From Streptomyces sp. NBC_01498 (GTDB taxonomy: Bacteria; Actinomycetota; Actinomycetes; Streptomycetales; Streptomycetaceae), in assembly GCF_036327775.1 (NCBI RefSeq), contig NZ_CP109598.1, forward strand, positions 6,274,001 through 6,338,000: a stretch of DNA of 64,000 bases. The letters are read 5' to 3'. Position 1 is the first letter of the stretch. Every line of letters begins with the position of its first letter. Made by a program: the position numbers and the translations under genes. The notes beneath the pieces are model-generated. The model saw nothing but the letters and a program-made list of their open reading frames with translations, was not told the origin of the DNA and did not search any database. Positions 1 through 9,550 of this stretch are shown piece by piece.

Positions 1-1
1 G

Positions 2-730
2 GGCCTGACGGCCTTCACCCGTACGGTCGTCGAGGCACTGGCCGACCGCGTCGCCGTACTCAAACCGCAGTCCGCCTTCTACGAACGCTTCGGCTCGCGC
101 GGCGTCGCCGTCCTGGAGCGGGCCGTCGCCGATGCGCGGGCCGCCGGCGCGCTCGTCCTCATGGACGCCAAGCGCGGCGACATCGGCTCCACCATGGCCG
201 CGTACGCCGCCACCTACCTCGACCCGGACAGCCCGCTCTTCTCGGACGCCCTCACCGTCTCGCCGTACCTCGGCTTCGGCTCGCTGCGCCCCGCGCTGGA
301 CGCGGCGCGCGCCGCCGGCTCGGGTCTCTTCGTCCTCGCGCTCACCTCCAACCCGGAGGGCGCCGAGGTCCAGCGGGCGACCGCCGGGGACGGGCGCACG
401 GTCGCCCAGGCGGTGCTCGACCACGTGGCGCGCGAGAACGCCGGGGCGGTGCCGCTCGGTTCGGTCGGCGCCGTCGTCGGGGCGACCCTCGGCGAGACCG
501 GGGCGGACCTCGCGATCAACGGTCCGCTCCTCGCCCCCGGCATCGGGGCACAGGGCGCGACCCCCGCGGATCTTCCCCGGGTGTTCGGCGCGTCCGCCGG
601 CGACGTGGTGCCGAGCGTCAGCCGCGGGGTGCTCCGGCAGGGCCCGGACGTGTCGGCCCTGCGTGCGGCGGCCGAACGGTTCGCCGACGAGGTCCGAACG
701 GCGATCGACGGCGCGGACAGGGCGCGTTGA
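2..730 (+). CDS. pyrF: Orotidine 5'-phosphate decarboxylase, 5' end missing
   Basis: Catalyses the last step of de novo UMP synthesis, decarboxylation of OMP, in the cytosol. The reading frame is open from base 2, so the true start lies before the window; 242 codons are visible against a usual 275-285 for the actinobacterial (type 2) enzyme. The active-site signature DAKRGDIGSTM lies at about codons 53-63 of the visible part, with the lysine and aspartates that hold the phosphate-ribose and drive decarboxylation. KPQSAFYERFG just upstream is also typical of the family. The gene is followed by mihF, as is usual in Streptomyces. Identification is firm; only the N-terminus is unknown. Confidence 0.95.
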   Translation, partial: GLTAFTRTVVEALADRVAVLKPQSAFYERFGSRGVAVLERAVADARAAGALVLMDAKRGDIGSTMAAYAATYLDPDSPLFSDALTVSPYLGFGSLRPALDAARAAGSGLFVLALTSNPEGAEVQRATAGDGRTVAQAVLDHVARENAGAVPLGSVGAVVGATLGETGADLAINGPLLAPGIGAQGATPADLPRVFGASAGDVVPSVSRGVLRQGPDVSALRAAAERFADEVRTAIDGADRAR

Positions 731-785
731 GGTGCGGACGGAGAGCGCTCCGGGACGCTTTCGCAAAGAAAAGCGGGTTGTTTTG

Positions 786-800
786 CCGGGAATGTCCCGG
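786..800. promoter_or_regulatory. Inverted repeat between pyrF and mihF
   Basis: A perfect 6-bp inverted repeat, CCGGGA-ATG-TCCCGG, sits between pyrF and mihF, about 40 bp before the likely mihF promoter. It could be an operator or a weak hairpin. Nothing in the sequence says which protein would bind. Confidence 0.3.
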
Positions 801-837
801 TCGAGCGATGCTGACCAGGACTTTTCGGCTGTTCTCG

Positions 838-866
838 CTGACGAGAGCGGTCTTCACCGCTAGTCT
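838..866 (+). promoter_or_regulatory. Probable promoter of mihF
   Basis: CTGACG (838-843), a 17-bp spacer and TAGTCT (861-866) match the Streptomyces HrdB-type consensus well. Transcription would begin near base 873 and leave a leader of about 100 nt before the mihF start codon. Confidence 0.5.
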
Positions 867-976
867 CCGTCGAGGGCCAACGCGCGGAACCTTCGCTCGT
901 TGAAAGCCCTGGTGTGGGGCGACCCAGTTCCGCACCGGTCCGTATCCGACAGTTCGACATCCGAGGTGACGTAGGC

Positions 977-1300
977 GTGGCTCTTCCGCCCCTTACCCCT
1001 GAACAGCGCGCAGCCGCGCTCGAAAAGGCCGCCGCGGCTCGCCGGGAGCGGGCCGAGGTCAAGAATCGACTCAAGCACTCCGGCGCTTCCCTCCACGAGG
1101 TCATCAAGTCGGGACAGGAGAACGACGTCATCGGAAAGATGAAGGTCTCCGCCCTCCTTGAATCCCTGCCGGGCGTGGGCAAGGTCCGCGCCAAGCAGAT
1201 CATGGAGCGACTGGGCATCTCCGAGAGCCGCCGTGTGCGGGGTCTCGGTTCCAACCAGATCGCGTCGCTGGAACGCGAGTTCGGCAGCGGTCCCGCCTGA
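977..1300 (+). CDS. mihF: Actinobacterial integration host factor, sIHF/mIHF
   Basis: Small DNA-binding nucleoid protein of Actinobacteria. The S. coelicolor homologue (sIHF) binds double-stranded DNA without sequence specificity and affects development and antibiotic production. I chose the GTG at 977, preceded by a GAGGTG ribosome binding site 8 bp upstream, giving 107 residues, the usual length. The frame is open upstream to 914, but that extension has no ribosome binding site and no family resemblance. The N-terminal basic helix (about residues 12-32) and the later segment [19 protein letters not shown], a helix-hairpin-helix-like DNA backbone binder, are the family hallmarks. gmk follows after 38 bp, so the two are probably co-transcribed. 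Confidence 0.93.
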   Translation: MALPPLTPEQRAAALEKAAAARRERAEVKNRLKHSGASLHEVIKSGQENDVIGKMKVSALLESLPGVGKVRAKQIMERLGISESRRVRGLGSNQIASLEREFGSGPA

Positions 1301-1338
1301 CGTTCCCGCGCACTGCCGGGAACCTGGATAATCGCTCC

Positions 1339-1902
1339 ATGGCACCAGAGGTTCGTCCGCGGCTGACCGTGCTCTCCGGCCCCTCGGGGGTCGGCAAGAG
1401 CACGGTCGTCGCGCATATGCGCAAGGTCCACCCCGAGGTATGGCTCTCGGTGTCGGCCACCACGAGAAAACCCCGTCCCGGTGAACGCCACGGCGTCCAG
1501 TACTTCTTCGTCGGCGACGACGAGTTCGACAAGCTGGTCGCCAACGGCGAACTGCTGGAATGGGCCGAGTTCGCGGGCAACCGCTACGGCACGCCGCGTC
1601 GCGCGGTGCTCGAACGCCTGGAGGCGGGCGAGCCCGTACTCCTGGAGATCGATCTCCAGGGCGCCCGGCAGGTCAAGGACTCGATGCCGGACTCGCAGCT
1701 GGTCTTCCTGGCTCCGCCGAGCTGGGAGGAGCTGGTCCGCCGGCTGACCGGCCGGGGCACCGAGTCACCCGAGGTCATCGAGCGCCGGCTGGTGGCCGCG
1801 AAGATCGAACTGGCCGCCGAGTCGGAGTTCGACATCCGACTGGTGAACACCTCAGTCGAGGACGTGGCGCGCGAGCTGCTAGCCTTGATGGCGGTTGGCT
1901 GA
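1339..1902 (+). CDS. gmk: Guanylate kinase
   Basis: Phosphorylates GMP to GDP with ATP in the cytosol. The 187-residue product has the P-loop GPSGVGKST at residues 14-22, the GMP-binding stretch [11 protein letters not shown] at about residues 38-48, and the lid region with RLTGRGTES near residue 138. Length and domain order are typical for bacterial Gmk. The ATG at 1339 is the first start that keeps the P-loop at its normal position. It follows mihF closely and precedes rpoZ, an arrangement shared by many Actinobacteria that links GTP supply with transcription genes. Confidence 0.96.
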   Translation: MAPEVRPRLTVLSGPSGVGKSTVVAHMRKVHPEVWLSVSATTRKPRPGERHGVQYFFVGDDEFDKLVANGELLEWAEFAGNRYGTPRRAVLERLEAGEPVLLEIDLQGARQVKDSMPDSQLVFLAPPSWEELVRRLTGRGTESPEVIERRLVAAKIELAAESEFDIRLVNTSVEDVARELLALMAVG

Positions 1903-1935
1903 CCTCTGTCTGCCTGCTCGCGGCCGCGGTGGCGA

Positions 1936-1987
1936 CCGGTTCATTCGGTCGGTCGGTTCCTTCGGTCGGTTCGCTCGATCGGTTCGT
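1936..1987. repeat. Short imperfect GGTCGGT/CGGTTC repeats before rpoZ
   Basis: The gmk-rpoZ gap has a low-complexity run in which TTCGGTCGGT and CGGTTC recur several times over about 50 bp. It separates gmk from the AT-richer leader of rpoZ (TTTCCTGTATTTCCCTG region). It may reflect slippage; I see no coding potential. Confidence 0.4.
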
Positions 1988-2043
1988 CCGACGGTCCGCG
2001 GCATTTCCTGTATTTCCCTGATTTATCTTCGGAAGGCAAGAGA

Positions 2044-2316
2044 GTGTCCTCTTCCATTTCCACGCCCGAGGGCATCATCAACCCGCCGATCGACGAGCTG
2101 CTCGAGGCCACGGACTCGAAGTACAGCCTCGTGATCTACGCGGCCAAGCGCGCGCGTCAGATCAACGCGTACTACTCGCAGCTCGGCGAGGGCCTGCTCG
2201 AGTACGTGGGGCCCCTGGTGGACACGCACGTCCACGAGAAGCCGCTCTCGATCGCCCTGCGTGAGATCAACGCGGGTCTGCTGACGTCCGAGGCCATCGA
2301 CGGCCCGGCGCAGTAA
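2044..2316 (+). CDS. rpoZ: DNA-directed RNA polymerase omega subunit
   Basis: The smallest RNA polymerase subunit, which helps fold and hold beta-prime. The product is 90 residues, the normal size in Streptomyces. Family features are the N-terminal PPIDELLE segment, the [17 protein letters not shown] helix at about residues 27-43, and the conserved C-terminal [13 protein letters not shown]. Translation starts at GTG 2044 with GGAAGG about 6 bp upstream. Position after gmk and before coaBC is conserved in Actinobacteria. A strong hairpin terminator lies directly downstream, so rpoZ probably ends its transcription unit. Confidence 0.96.
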   Translation: MSSSISTPEGIINPPIDELLEATDSKYSLVIYAAKRARQINAYYSQLGEGLLEYVGPLVDTHVHEKPLSIALREINAGLLTSEAIDGPAQ

Positions 2317-2334
2317 ACGGCGACCGTTTCTTTC

Positions 2335-2371
2335 ACCACGGGCCCGGCAGCGCGACTGCCGGGCCCGTGGT
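2335..2371 (+). terminator. Hairpin terminator after rpoZ
   Basis: Perfect 16-bp stem (2335-2350 with 2356-2371) and a 5-nt CGCGA loop, 18 bp after the rpoZ stop codon. No T-run follows, as is common for Streptomyces terminators. Confidence 0.85.
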
Positions 2372-2428
2372 GTGTCATAGGCGATGTGCCGCGGTGACGG
2401 CGCAGCCATCCGAACGCGGGGAGACGCG

Positions 2429-3676
2429 GTGGACCAGGACACGGTGGGCCAGGACTCGGTGGACCGGGCGGGGCGGCCGAGGGTCGTTCTCGGGGTGAGC
2501 GGCGGCATCGCCGCGTACAAGGCGTGCGAGCTGCTGCGCCGGCTCACCGAGTCGGGCCACGATGTACGGGTCGTACCGACCGCCGCCGCCCTGCACTTCG
2601 TCGGCGCGGCCACCTGGGCGGCGCTTTCCGGCCATCCCGTGAGCACGGAAGTGTGGGCGGACGTCCACGAGGTGCCGCACGTGCGCATCGGCCAGTCGGC
2701 CGACCTCGTGGTGGTCGCCCCCGCCACCGCCGACCTGCTGGCCAAGGCCGCCCAGGGCATGGCGGACGACCTGCTCACCAACACCCTGCTCACCGCGCGC
2801 TGCCCGGTGGTGTTCGCCCCGGCCATGCACACCGAGATGTGGGAGCACCCCGCCACCCGGGCGAACGTGGCGACCCTGCGGGAGCGCGGCGCGGTCGTCG
2901 TCGAGCCCGCCGTCGGCCGTCTCACCGGCGCCGACACCGGCAAGGGACGGCTGCCCGACCCCGAGGCGATCTTCGAACTCTGCCGCCGGGTGCTGGCCCG
3001 CGGTACCGCCGTCCCCGATCTGGCCGGCCGCCATGTCGTCGTCTCCGCGGGCGGTACGCGCGAGCCGCTGGACCCCGTGCGCTTCCTCGGCAACCGCTCC
3101 TCCGGCAAGCAGGGATACGCCCTGGCCCGTACGGCGGCGGCCCGCGGCGCCCGCGTCACGCTCGTCGAGGCCAACACCGGACTGCCCGACCCGGCCGGCG
3201 TCGACGTGGTGCGTGTCGGCACCGCCGTACAGCTGCGCGAGGCCGTCCTGAAGGCCGCCGCCGACGCCGACGCCGTGGTCATGGCCGCCGCCGTGGCCGA
3301 TTTCCGCCCCGCCGACTACGCCACGGGCAAGATCAAGAAGAAGGACGGCGAGGAGCCCGCGCCGGTCGCGCTCGTCCGCAACCCCGACATCCTCGCCGAG
3401 CTCGGCGCGGCCCGGCCCCGGCCCGGACAGGTGGTCGTCGGCTTCGCCGCCGAGACCGACGACGTGCTCGCCAACGGCCGGGCCAAGCTCCGCCGCAAGG
3501 GGTGCGACCTGCTGGTCGTCAACGAGGTGGGGGAGCGCAAGACCTTCGGCGCCGAGGAGAACGAGGCGGTGATCCTCGCCGCGGACGGCGGCGAGACCCC
3601 GGTGCCGTTCGGTCCCAAGGAGGCGCTCGCCGACACCGTCTGGGACCTCGTCGTGCCCGCTCTCGGTTCCGACTAG
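2429..3676 (+). CDS. coaBC: Bifunctional phosphopantothenoylcysteine decarboxylase / synthetase
   Basis: Two steps of coenzyme A synthesis: CoaB joins phosphopantothenate to cysteine with CTP, and CoaC decarboxylates the product using FMN. The N-terminal flavoprotein half has LGVSGGIAAYKACELLR near the start and the substrate-clamp motif PAMHTEMW (the usual second residue after PAM is Asn; His is found here). The synthetase half begins near GGTREPLDPVR and has the lysine cluster KIKKKDG. I prefer GTG 2429, with GGGGAG 5 bp upstream, giving 415 residues. An in-frame ATG at 2384 would add 15 poorly conserved residues without a clear ribosome binding site. metK follows after 260 bp with no gene between. 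Confidence 0.92.
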   Translation: MDQDTVGQDSVDRAGRPRVVLGVSGGIAAYKACELLRRLTESGHDVRVVPTAAALHFVGAATWAALSGHPVSTEVWADVHEVPHVRIGQSADLVVVAPATADLLAKAAQGMADDLLTNTLLTARCPVVFAPAMHTEMWEHPATRANVATLRERGAVVVEPAVGRLTGADTGKGRLPDPEAIFELCRRVLARGTAVPDLAGRHVVVSAGGTREPLDPVRFLGNRSSGKQGYALARTAAARGARVTLVEANTGLPDPAGVDVVRVGTAVQLREAVLKAAADADAVVMAAAVADFRPADYATGKIKKKDGEEPAPVALVRNPDILAELGAARPRPGQVVVGFAAETDDVLANGRAKLRRKGCDLLVVNEVGERKTFGAEENEAVILAADGGETPVPFGPKEALADTVWDLVVPALGSD

Positions 3677-3936
3677 ACGAACGGCACGTTAATTCTTCGT
3701 TCACTCTCCCGGGCGGCGAATTACGGCTCAAACTGGCTGTTCCCGGTCGGGATCGGCGATGATCGTCGTATCGCAGGACGGAGCGGCACCCCCGACTCGG
3801 CCCGCTCTGTCCGAGACATCCGCTCCCCCGGCGCCGTGTGACGGATAAACTGGCCGAGGACCGGATACGGGGCGCAGCTCCCCGGGCCGCTCCGCCAAAG
3901 AAATAGCCAGCAGCCGCTGCAACCCCAGGGAGCGAT

Positions 3937-5145
3937 GTGTCGCGCCGTCTGTTCACTTCGGAGTCTGTGACCGAAGGTCACCCTGACAAGATCGCTGACC
4001 AGATCAGCGACACCATTCTCGACGCACTCCTGAGGGAGGACCCCACTTCGCGGGTGGCCGTCGAGACCCTGATCACCACCGGCCTCGTCCATGTCGCCGG
4101 CGAGGTGACCACGAAGGCGTACGCCCCCATCGCGAAGCTCGTCCGCGACAAGGTGCTGGAGATCGGCTACGACTCCTCCAAGAAGGGCTTCGACGGCGCC
4201 TCCTGCGGCGTGTCGGTGTCCATCGGAGCCCAGTCCCCGGACATCGCCCAGGGCGTCGACACCGCCTACGAGACCCGTGTCGACGGCGAGGACGACGAGC
4301 TCGACAAGCAGGGCGCCGGAGACCAGGGCCTGATGTTCGGCTACGCGTGCGACGAGACGCCCGAGCTGATGCCGCTTCCGATCCACCTCGCGCACCGGCT
4401 CTCGTTCCGGCTGTCCGAGGTCCGCAAGAACGGGACCATCCCCTACCTGCGCCCGGACGGCAAGACGCAGGTCACCATCGAGTACGACGGCGACAAGGCC
4501 GTCCGTCTCGACACGGTCGTCGTCTCCTCGCAGCACGCGTCGGACATCGACCTGGACTCGCTCCTGGCGCCCGACATCCGCGAGTTCGTCGTGGAGCACG
4601 TGATCAAGCAGCTCCTCGAGGACGGCATCAAGCTCGACACCGAGGGCTACCGGCTGCTGGTCAACCCCACCGGCCGGTTCGAGATCGGCGGCCCCATGGG
4701 TGACGCGGGACTGACCGGCCGCAAGATCATCATCGACACGTACGGCGGCATGGCCCGCCACGGCGGCGGTGCCTTCTCCGGCAAGGACCCGTCCAAGGTG
4801 GACCGTTCGGCCGCGTACGCGATGCGCTGGGTCGCGAAGAACGTGGTGGCCGCCGGACTCGCCTCGCGCTGCGAGGTCCAGGTGGCGTACGCCATCGGCA
4901 AGGCCGAGCCGGTCGGCCTGTTCGTGGAGACCTTCGGCACGGCCTCGGTCGACATCGAGAAGATCGAACAGGCCATCTCCACGGTCTTCGACCTCCGTCC
5001 GGCCGCGATCATCCGTGACCTGGACCTGCTCCGTCCGATCTACGCCCAGACGGCGGCCTACGGCCACTTCGGCCGCGAGGAGCCCGACTTCACCTGGGAG
5101 CGCACGGACCGGGTGGACGCGCTGCGCGCGGCGGCCGGTCTGTAG
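3937..5145 (+). CDS. metK: S-adenosylmethionine synthetase
   Basis: Makes S-adenosylmethionine from methionine and ATP, the methyl donor for primary metabolism and many Streptomyces antibiotics. The 402-residue product carries the N-terminal ATP motif [13 protein letters not shown], the hexapeptide-type motif [12 protein letters not shown], and the phosphate-binding loop GGGAFSGKD. All three are intact. GTG 3937 follows CAGGGAG by about 4 bp. The 260-bp upstream gap shows no recognisable S-box or SAM-IV riboswitch, so regulation is probably at a promoter I cannot place. A strong terminator follows the gene. Confidence 0.97.
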   Translation: MSRRLFTSESVTEGHPDKIADQISDTILDALLREDPTSRVAVETLITTGLVHVAGEVTTKAYAPIAKLVRDKVLEIGYDSSKKGFDGASCGVSVSIGAQSPDIAQGVDTAYETRVDGEDDELDKQGAGDQGLMFGYACDETPELMPLPIHLAHRLSFRLSEVRKNGTIPYLRPDGKTQVTIEYDGDKAVRLDTVVVSSQHASDIDLDSLLAPDIREFVVEHVIKQLLEDGIKLDTEGYRLLVNPTGRFEIGGPMGDAGLTGRKIIIDTYGGMARHGGGAFSGKDPSKVDRSAAYAMRWVAKNVVAAGLASRCEVQVAYAIGKAEPVGLFVETFGTASVDIEKIEQAISTVFDLRPAAIIRDLDLLRPIYAQTAAYGHFGREEPDFTWERTDRVDALRAAAGL

Positions 5146-5163
5146 GACCCGACCCGTACGGAA

Positions 5164-5196
5164 CGGGCCCCGGACACCCCTGGTGTCCGGGGCCCG
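5164..5196 (+). terminator. Hairpin terminator after metK
   Basis: Perfect 15-bp G+C-rich stem (5164-5178 with 5182-5196) and a 3-nt loop, starting 18 bp after the metK stop codon. It separates metK from the downstream priA gene. Confidence 0.85.
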
Positions 5197-5262
5197 CCGT
5201 CGTCACGGGCGCGGTTCGGCGACGGGGCCGCGTTGTCGGTGGGGTCTGGTAAGTATGGGGCT

Positions 5263-7410
5263 GTGAGCAGCGACGACGAGCAGCCGGAGGAGTCCGCCGG
5301 GGACGGCGGGCCGGAGCAGCTCGCGCTCATCCGGGAGACCGTGCGGGCCGCCCGGGTGCCGAGGGCCAAGCCGCGCACCTGGCGGGGGGCACCCCTGGCG
5401 GGGGAGCTGCCCGTGGCGCGGGTGGTGGTCAACAAGGGCGTGCTCCATCTCGACCAGTTCTTCGACTACGCGGTGCCCGAGGAGCTCGACGAGGCCGCGC
5501 AGCCGGGCGTGCGGGTGCGGGTGCGGTTCGGCGCCGGGGCCCATCAGGTGCGGGGCGGGCGCCGGGAGGGCGGCCGGCTGATCGACGGGTTCGTGGTCGA
5601 GCGGCGGGCCGAGTCCGACTACTCGGGGCCGCTGGCCGCGCTGGCCGGAGTCGTCTCCCCGGAGCCGGTGCTCGGCCCCGAGCTGCTGGGCCTCGCGCGG
5701 GCCGTCGCCGACCGGTACGCGGGCAGCCTCGCCGACGTCCTCCAACTGGCGGTGCCGCCGAGGAACGCGCGCGCGGAGGCCCGGCCGTCACCCGAGCCGC
5801 CGCCCGCGCCGGACCGGCCGGAGCCGGGCACCTGGGAGCGGTACGCGAAGGGCCCCGCCTTCCTCGACGCGCTCGCCGACGGCGGTGCCCCGCGCGCGGT
5901 GTGGACCGCGCTGCCCGGCCCGCACTGGGCCGGCGAACTGGCGCGGGCCGTCGCCGCCACCCTCGCCTCCGGGCGCGGAGCGCTCGTCGTCGTCCCCGAC
6001 GGACGGGTGGCGGCCCGCCTCGACACCGCGCTCACGGACCTCCTCGGCGAGGGCCACCACGCCCTGCTCACCGCCGAGGCGGGCCCCCAGAAGCGGTACG
6101 GCCAGTGGCTCGCCGTCCGGCGCGGCGCGGTGCGGGCCGTCGTGGGGACCCGCGCGGCCATGTTCGCCCCCGTACGCGACCTCGGGCTCGTCGCCATCTG
6201 GGACGACGGCGACTCCAGCCACAGCGAGCAGCACGCACCCCAGCCGCACGCCCGCGAGGTGCTGCTCCTGCGCGCCGCGCACGACCGGTGCGCCTTCCTG
6301 CTCGGCGGCACCGCGTGCACCGTGGAGGCGGCCCAACTGGTCGAGACGGGCTGGGCGTTGCCCATGACCGCCGACCGCGAACGGTTCCGCGCCGCAGCGC
6401 CCCTCGTACGGACGGTCGGCGACGGCGAGCTGGCGCGCGACGCCGCCGCCCGGACGGCCCGGCTGCCGAGCCTGGCCTGGCAGGCCGTCCGGGAAGGACT
6501 GACGAGCGGCCCGGTCCTCGTCCAGGTCCCCCGGCGGGGCTACGCGCCCCGGCTCGCCTGCGCACACTGCCGGGAGCCCGCCCGGTGCCGCCAGTGCGCC
6601 GGGCCCCTGGAGGTGGCCGGGCAGGGGGAACCGCACTGCGGCTGGTGCGGGCGCCCCGAACCCGCCTGGCACTGCGCCGAGTGCGGCGGTACGCGGCTGC
6701 GCGCCAGTGTCGTCGGGGCCCGGCGTACGGCCGAGGAGCTGGGCCGGGCCTTCCCGGCGGTCCCGGTGCGCACGTCGGGCCGCGACCACATCCTCGACAC
6801 CGTGCCCGCCCGGCCCGCGCTGGTGGTGAGCACCCCCGGCGCCGAGCCGGTCGCCGACGGCGGGTACGCGGCGGCGCTGCTCCTCGACGGCTGGGCCATG
6901 CTGGGCCGGTCGGACCTGCGGGCGGGGGAGGAGGCGCTGCGCCGCTGGCTGCACGCCGCCTCGCTGGTCCGGGGCCAGGAGGACGGCGGCACGGTCGTGG
7001 TGGTGGCGGAGCCGACACTGCGGCCGGTACAGGCACTCGTCCGGTGGGACCCGGTGGGCCACGCGCAGCGCGAGCTGGCCGAGCGGGCGGAGCTGGGCTT
7101 TCCGCCGGTCTCCCGGATGGCGTCGGTGACCGGCCGCCCCGAGGCGGTGGCCGCACTGCTGGCCGCCGCCGAACTGCCGCCCGAAGCCGAGGTGCTGGGC
7201 CCCGTACCCCTCCCGCTCACCGACCCGGCCCGCCCCCGCAGGACCGGCGACCCGCCACCCGGCGAGTTCTGGGAACGCGCGCTGCTGCGCGTGCCACCGG
7301 GCAGCGGAGCCGCACTGGCGGCGGCCCTGAAGGCGGCCCAGGCCCGCCGCCTGGCCCGGGGCACCGGCGACCCGGTCCGCATCCGCATCGACCCGCCGGA
7401 CATCGGGTGA
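5263..7410 (+). CDS. priA: Primosomal protein N' (PriA), helicase motifs degenerate
   Basis: PriA reloads the replicative helicase at stalled forks. The 715-residue product keeps the N-terminal DNA-binding domain (about residues 50-150) and the zinc region with paired cysteines CAHC, CRQC, CGWC and CAEC at about residues 430-480. The helicase core is decayed: where E. coli PriA has a Walker A loop this protein has LPGPHWAGE, and the DEEH box reads DDGD. Loss of these motifs is known for actinobacterial PriA, which is thought to act as a structural loader rather than a helicase. GTG 5263 is the likely start; an in-frame TTG ten codons upstream is possible. It lies between metK and fmt. Confidence 0.88.
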   Translation: MSSDDEQPEESAGDGGPEQLALIRETVRAARVPRAKPRTWRGAPLAGELPVARVVVNKGVLHLDQFFDYAVPEELDEAAQPGVRVRVRFGAGAHQVRGGRREGGRLIDGFVVERRAESDYSGPLAALAGVVSPEPVLGPELLGLARAVADRYAGSLADVLQLAVPPRNARAEARPSPEPPPAPDRPEPGTWERYAKGPAFLDALADGGAPRAVWTALPGPHWAGELARAVAATLASGRGALVVVPDGRVAARLDTALTDLLGEGHHALLTAEAGPQKRYGQWLAVRRGAVRAVVGTRAAMFAPVRDLGLVAIWDDGDSSHSEQHAPQPHAREVLLLRAAHDRCAFLLGGTACTVEAAQLVETGWALPMTADRERFRAAAPLVRTVGDGELARDAAARTARLPSLAWQAVREGLTSGPVLVQVPRRGYAPRLACAHCREPARCRQCAGPLEVAGQGEPHCGWCGRPEPAWHCAECGGTRLRASVVGARRTAEELGRAFPAVPVRTSGRDHILDTVPARPALVVSTPGAEPVADGGYAAALLLDGWAMLGRSDLRAGEEALRRWLHAASLVRGQEDGGTVVVVAEPTLRPVQALVRWDPVGHAQRELAERAELGFPPVSRMASVTGRPEAVAALLAAAELPPEAEVLGPVPLPLTDPARPRRTGDPPPGEFWERALLRVPPGSGAALAAALKAAQARRLARGTGDPVRIRIDPPDIG

Positions 7411-7615
7411 CGGGGGATGTGCTGGTGCTGGGGGCACCGGACAGGGCCGGGGCACCGGCGGGCTGAGCGCGGCGCCCGGTCGTACCGTCGCACCGTGACC
7501 CCGTCCCCGGCGCACCGTCGCCGACCCCGCCGGACAGGCCCCGCGCACGGGCCCGCCCTGCGTTCCGCCCGGCGGCACCACATGGCGGCTCCGCCCGGCA
7601 GGCCCGTGTCCGACG

Positions 7616-8158
7616 TCAGCCGTTGCGTGGGCCCGGGAACGCTCCCGGGCGGGCCTCCTCGCGGAGTGGTTGTGCCGACGCCGCCGGCTGCGGCGGCATC
7701 GACCGGGCCGCGGGCACGGCCGGGACGGCGCCCGGTGCCGGGGCCGCCGGGCGGGGCGGCGTACTCTCCGGGGCGCGGTCGTTCTCGGTACCGGCCGCCG
7801 CCTGCTGGGCGGCGCGCCTCGTACCGTAACGGCGGTGCACCGCCTGCTTGGTGACACCGAGCGCCGAGCCGACCGCGTCCCACGAGAACCCCAGCGAGCG
7901 GTCGAAGTCCACCGCCGCGGTCACCAGGCTCTCGACGCTGTCCCGCAGCTCCTGCGCGAGACGCACGGTCGGTGCCGGTGCCCGGCCGTAGACGACGAAG
8001 CCCGTGGAGGGGCCCGCACGGCGTGGACGGTAGACGTTGCCCAACTGGGCGGTGAGCGTACGCAACGCGTCCACCTGCCGGCGGACCCGCTCGATGTCCC
8101 GCACCAACAGGTGCAGATGTGCCCGGGCTTGTGCGTCGTGGGTTGCGTGGTCGGCCAT
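7616..8158 (-). CDS. Small helix-turn-helix protein with disordered tail
   Basis: A 180-residue protein read on the minus strand from an ATG preceded by GAGAGG at about 7 bp. An N-terminal helical segment with a regular hydrophobic pattern (residues 10-45) is followed by a region ending in [21 protein letters not shown] (about residues 95-115). That segment has the geometry of a helix-turn-helix. The last 60 residues are rich in Ala, Pro and Arg and probably disordered. It is transcribed away from fmt. I recognise it as the kind of conserved uncharacterised DNA-binding protein found beside fmt in Streptomyces; no target can be named. Confidence 0.75.
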   Translation of the reverse strand: MADHATHDAQARAHLHLLVRDIERVRRQVDALRTLTAQLGNVYRPRRAGPSTGFVVYGRAPAPTVRLAQELRDSVESLVTAAVDFDRSLGFSWDAVGSALGVTKQAVHRRYGTRRAAQQAAAGTENDRAPESTPPRPAAPAPGAVPAVPAARSMPPQPAASAQPLREEARPGAFPGPRNG

Positions 8159-8505
8159 GAACAAGCCTCTCGAACCGGCGTGGAAACGGATCGGGCCGCA
8201 CCGGGCGACCCGTTGGTGGTCAATCTCCTTTGACAACGCGCCACCCGCCGTTGTGGTCACGCTGCGGGGGCGTAAGCGCATACGCGCGGTGCGCGCGGGC
8301 TCCCGTACGCCCCCCGCCGCCGCACTCCGTCCCGGCCACCGGCGGCCCGGGAAGTCCCGCCCGGTGCCCGCCCCACGGGCGGACGACGACGCCTCTCCCG
8401 CACGCCATAGACTGACAGGCCGTCCGTCACCGACCACGCCGGTACCCGCCGCACACCCGGCCCCGACGGACCGCACGCCGCACGAGAGAGCGAGGAAGTC
8501 CCGCA
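8159..8505. other. Divergent intergenic region before fmt
   Basis: This 347-bp gap separates two divergent genes. It holds TTGACA at 8230-8235 without a convincing -10 at the right distance, and TAGACT at 8408-8413, a good -10 hexamer for fmt about 90 bp before its start. I see no coding frame or hairpin of note. Confidence 0.4.
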
Positions 8506-9462
8506 GTGAAGCTCGTCTTCGCAGGCACCCCCGAGGTCGCCGTACCCGCCCTGGACGCACTGATCGCCTCCGACCGGCACGAGGTCGCCGCCGTGGTCAC
8601 CCGCCCCGACGCCCCGGCCGGCCGGGGCCGCCGGCTGGTCGCCAGCCCCGTCGCCCAGCGCGCCGAGGAGGCGGGCATCGAGATCCTGCGTCCCGCCCGG
8701 CCCCGCGACGAGGACTTCCTGACCCGGCTGCGGGAGATCGCCCCCGACTGCTGCCCCGTGGTCGCCTACGGGGCGCTGCTGCCGCGTGTCGCCCTCGGCG
8801 TCCCCGCCCACGGCTGGGTCAATCTGCACTTCTCCCTGCTGCCCGCCTGGCGCGGCGCCGCCCCCGTGCAGCACGCCGTCCTGGCCGGTGACGGGACGAC
8901 CGGCGCCGCCACCTTCCTCATCGAGGAAGGACTGGACTCCGGTCCGGTCTACGGCGTGATCACCGAGGACGTACGGCCCACCGACACCAGCGGCGACCTG
9001 CTGACCCGTCTCGCCTTCGCCGGCGCCGGGCTGCTCACCGCCACCATGGACGGCATCGAGGACGGCACCCTCAAGGCCGTACCGCAGCCCGCCGAGGGCA
9101 TCACGCTCGCCCCCAAGCTCACCGTGGACGACGCCCGCGTCGACTGGGCCGCGCCCGCGCTGCGCGTCGACCGCGTCGTTCGGGGCTGCACCCCCGCCCC
9201 CGGTGCCTGGACCGCCTTCCGCGGCGAACGCCTCAAACTGATCCAGGTCACGCCGGTGACCGACCGCACCGACCTGGCACCCGGGGAGCTGGCCGTCGGC
9301 AAGAACTCGGTGCACGCGGGCACCGGCTCGTACGCCGTCGAGCTGCTCTGGGTCCAGCCGCAGGGCAAGAAGCCGATGCGCGCCGCCGACTGGGCACGCG
9401 GGGTGCGGATCACCCCCGGCGAACGGCTCGGCGCGGCAGGCGGGGCGGCGGACGTAGGCTGA
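8506..9462 (+). CDS. fmt: Methionyl-tRNA formyltransferase
   Basis: Formylates the initiator Met-tRNA using 10-formyltetrahydrofolate, a step needed for normal bacterial translation initiation. The 318-residue product starts [12 protein letters not shown]. It contains the folate-site motif [13 protein letters not shown] at about residues 107-119, preceded by the catalytic Asn-His pair in VNLHFS. The C-terminal OB-type domain binds tRNA. Length is normal. GTG 8506 has GAGGAAG about 9 bp upstream. rsmB follows after 88 bp in the same direction, the usual fmt-rsmB pairing that groups translation-maturation functions. Confidence 0.95.
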   Translation: MKLVFAGTPEVAVPALDALIASDRHEVAAVVTRPDAPAGRGRRLVASPVAQRAEEAGIEILRPARPRDEDFLTRLREIAPDCCPVVAYGALLPRVALGVPAHGWVNLHFSLLPAWRGAAPVQHAVLAGDGTTGAATFLIEEGLDSGPVYGVITEDVRPTDTSGDLLTRLAFAGAGLLTATMDGIEDGTLKAVPQPAEGITLAPKLTVDDARVDWAAPALRVDRVVRGCTPAPGAWTAFRGERLKLIQVTPVTDRTDLAPGELAVGKNSVHAGTGSYAVELLWVQPQGKKPMRAADWARGVRITPGERLGAAGGAADVG

Positions 9463-9550
9463 CAGGGCGCGCGCTCCCGGGGGCGCGCGCCCCCGTCGAC
9501 CGTCACCGACGGCAAGACCCTTGCGAAGAACCTTTCACCGCGGAGCACCT

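Noticed and set aside
3677..3936. SAM riboswitch before metK
   Set aside because: None of the conserved SAM-I, SAM-II or SAM-IV core segments could be found in the 260-bp gap.
5788..7857. A 689-codon minus-strand frame over priA
   Set aside because: Shadow of priA; composition and lack of motifs argue against a gene.
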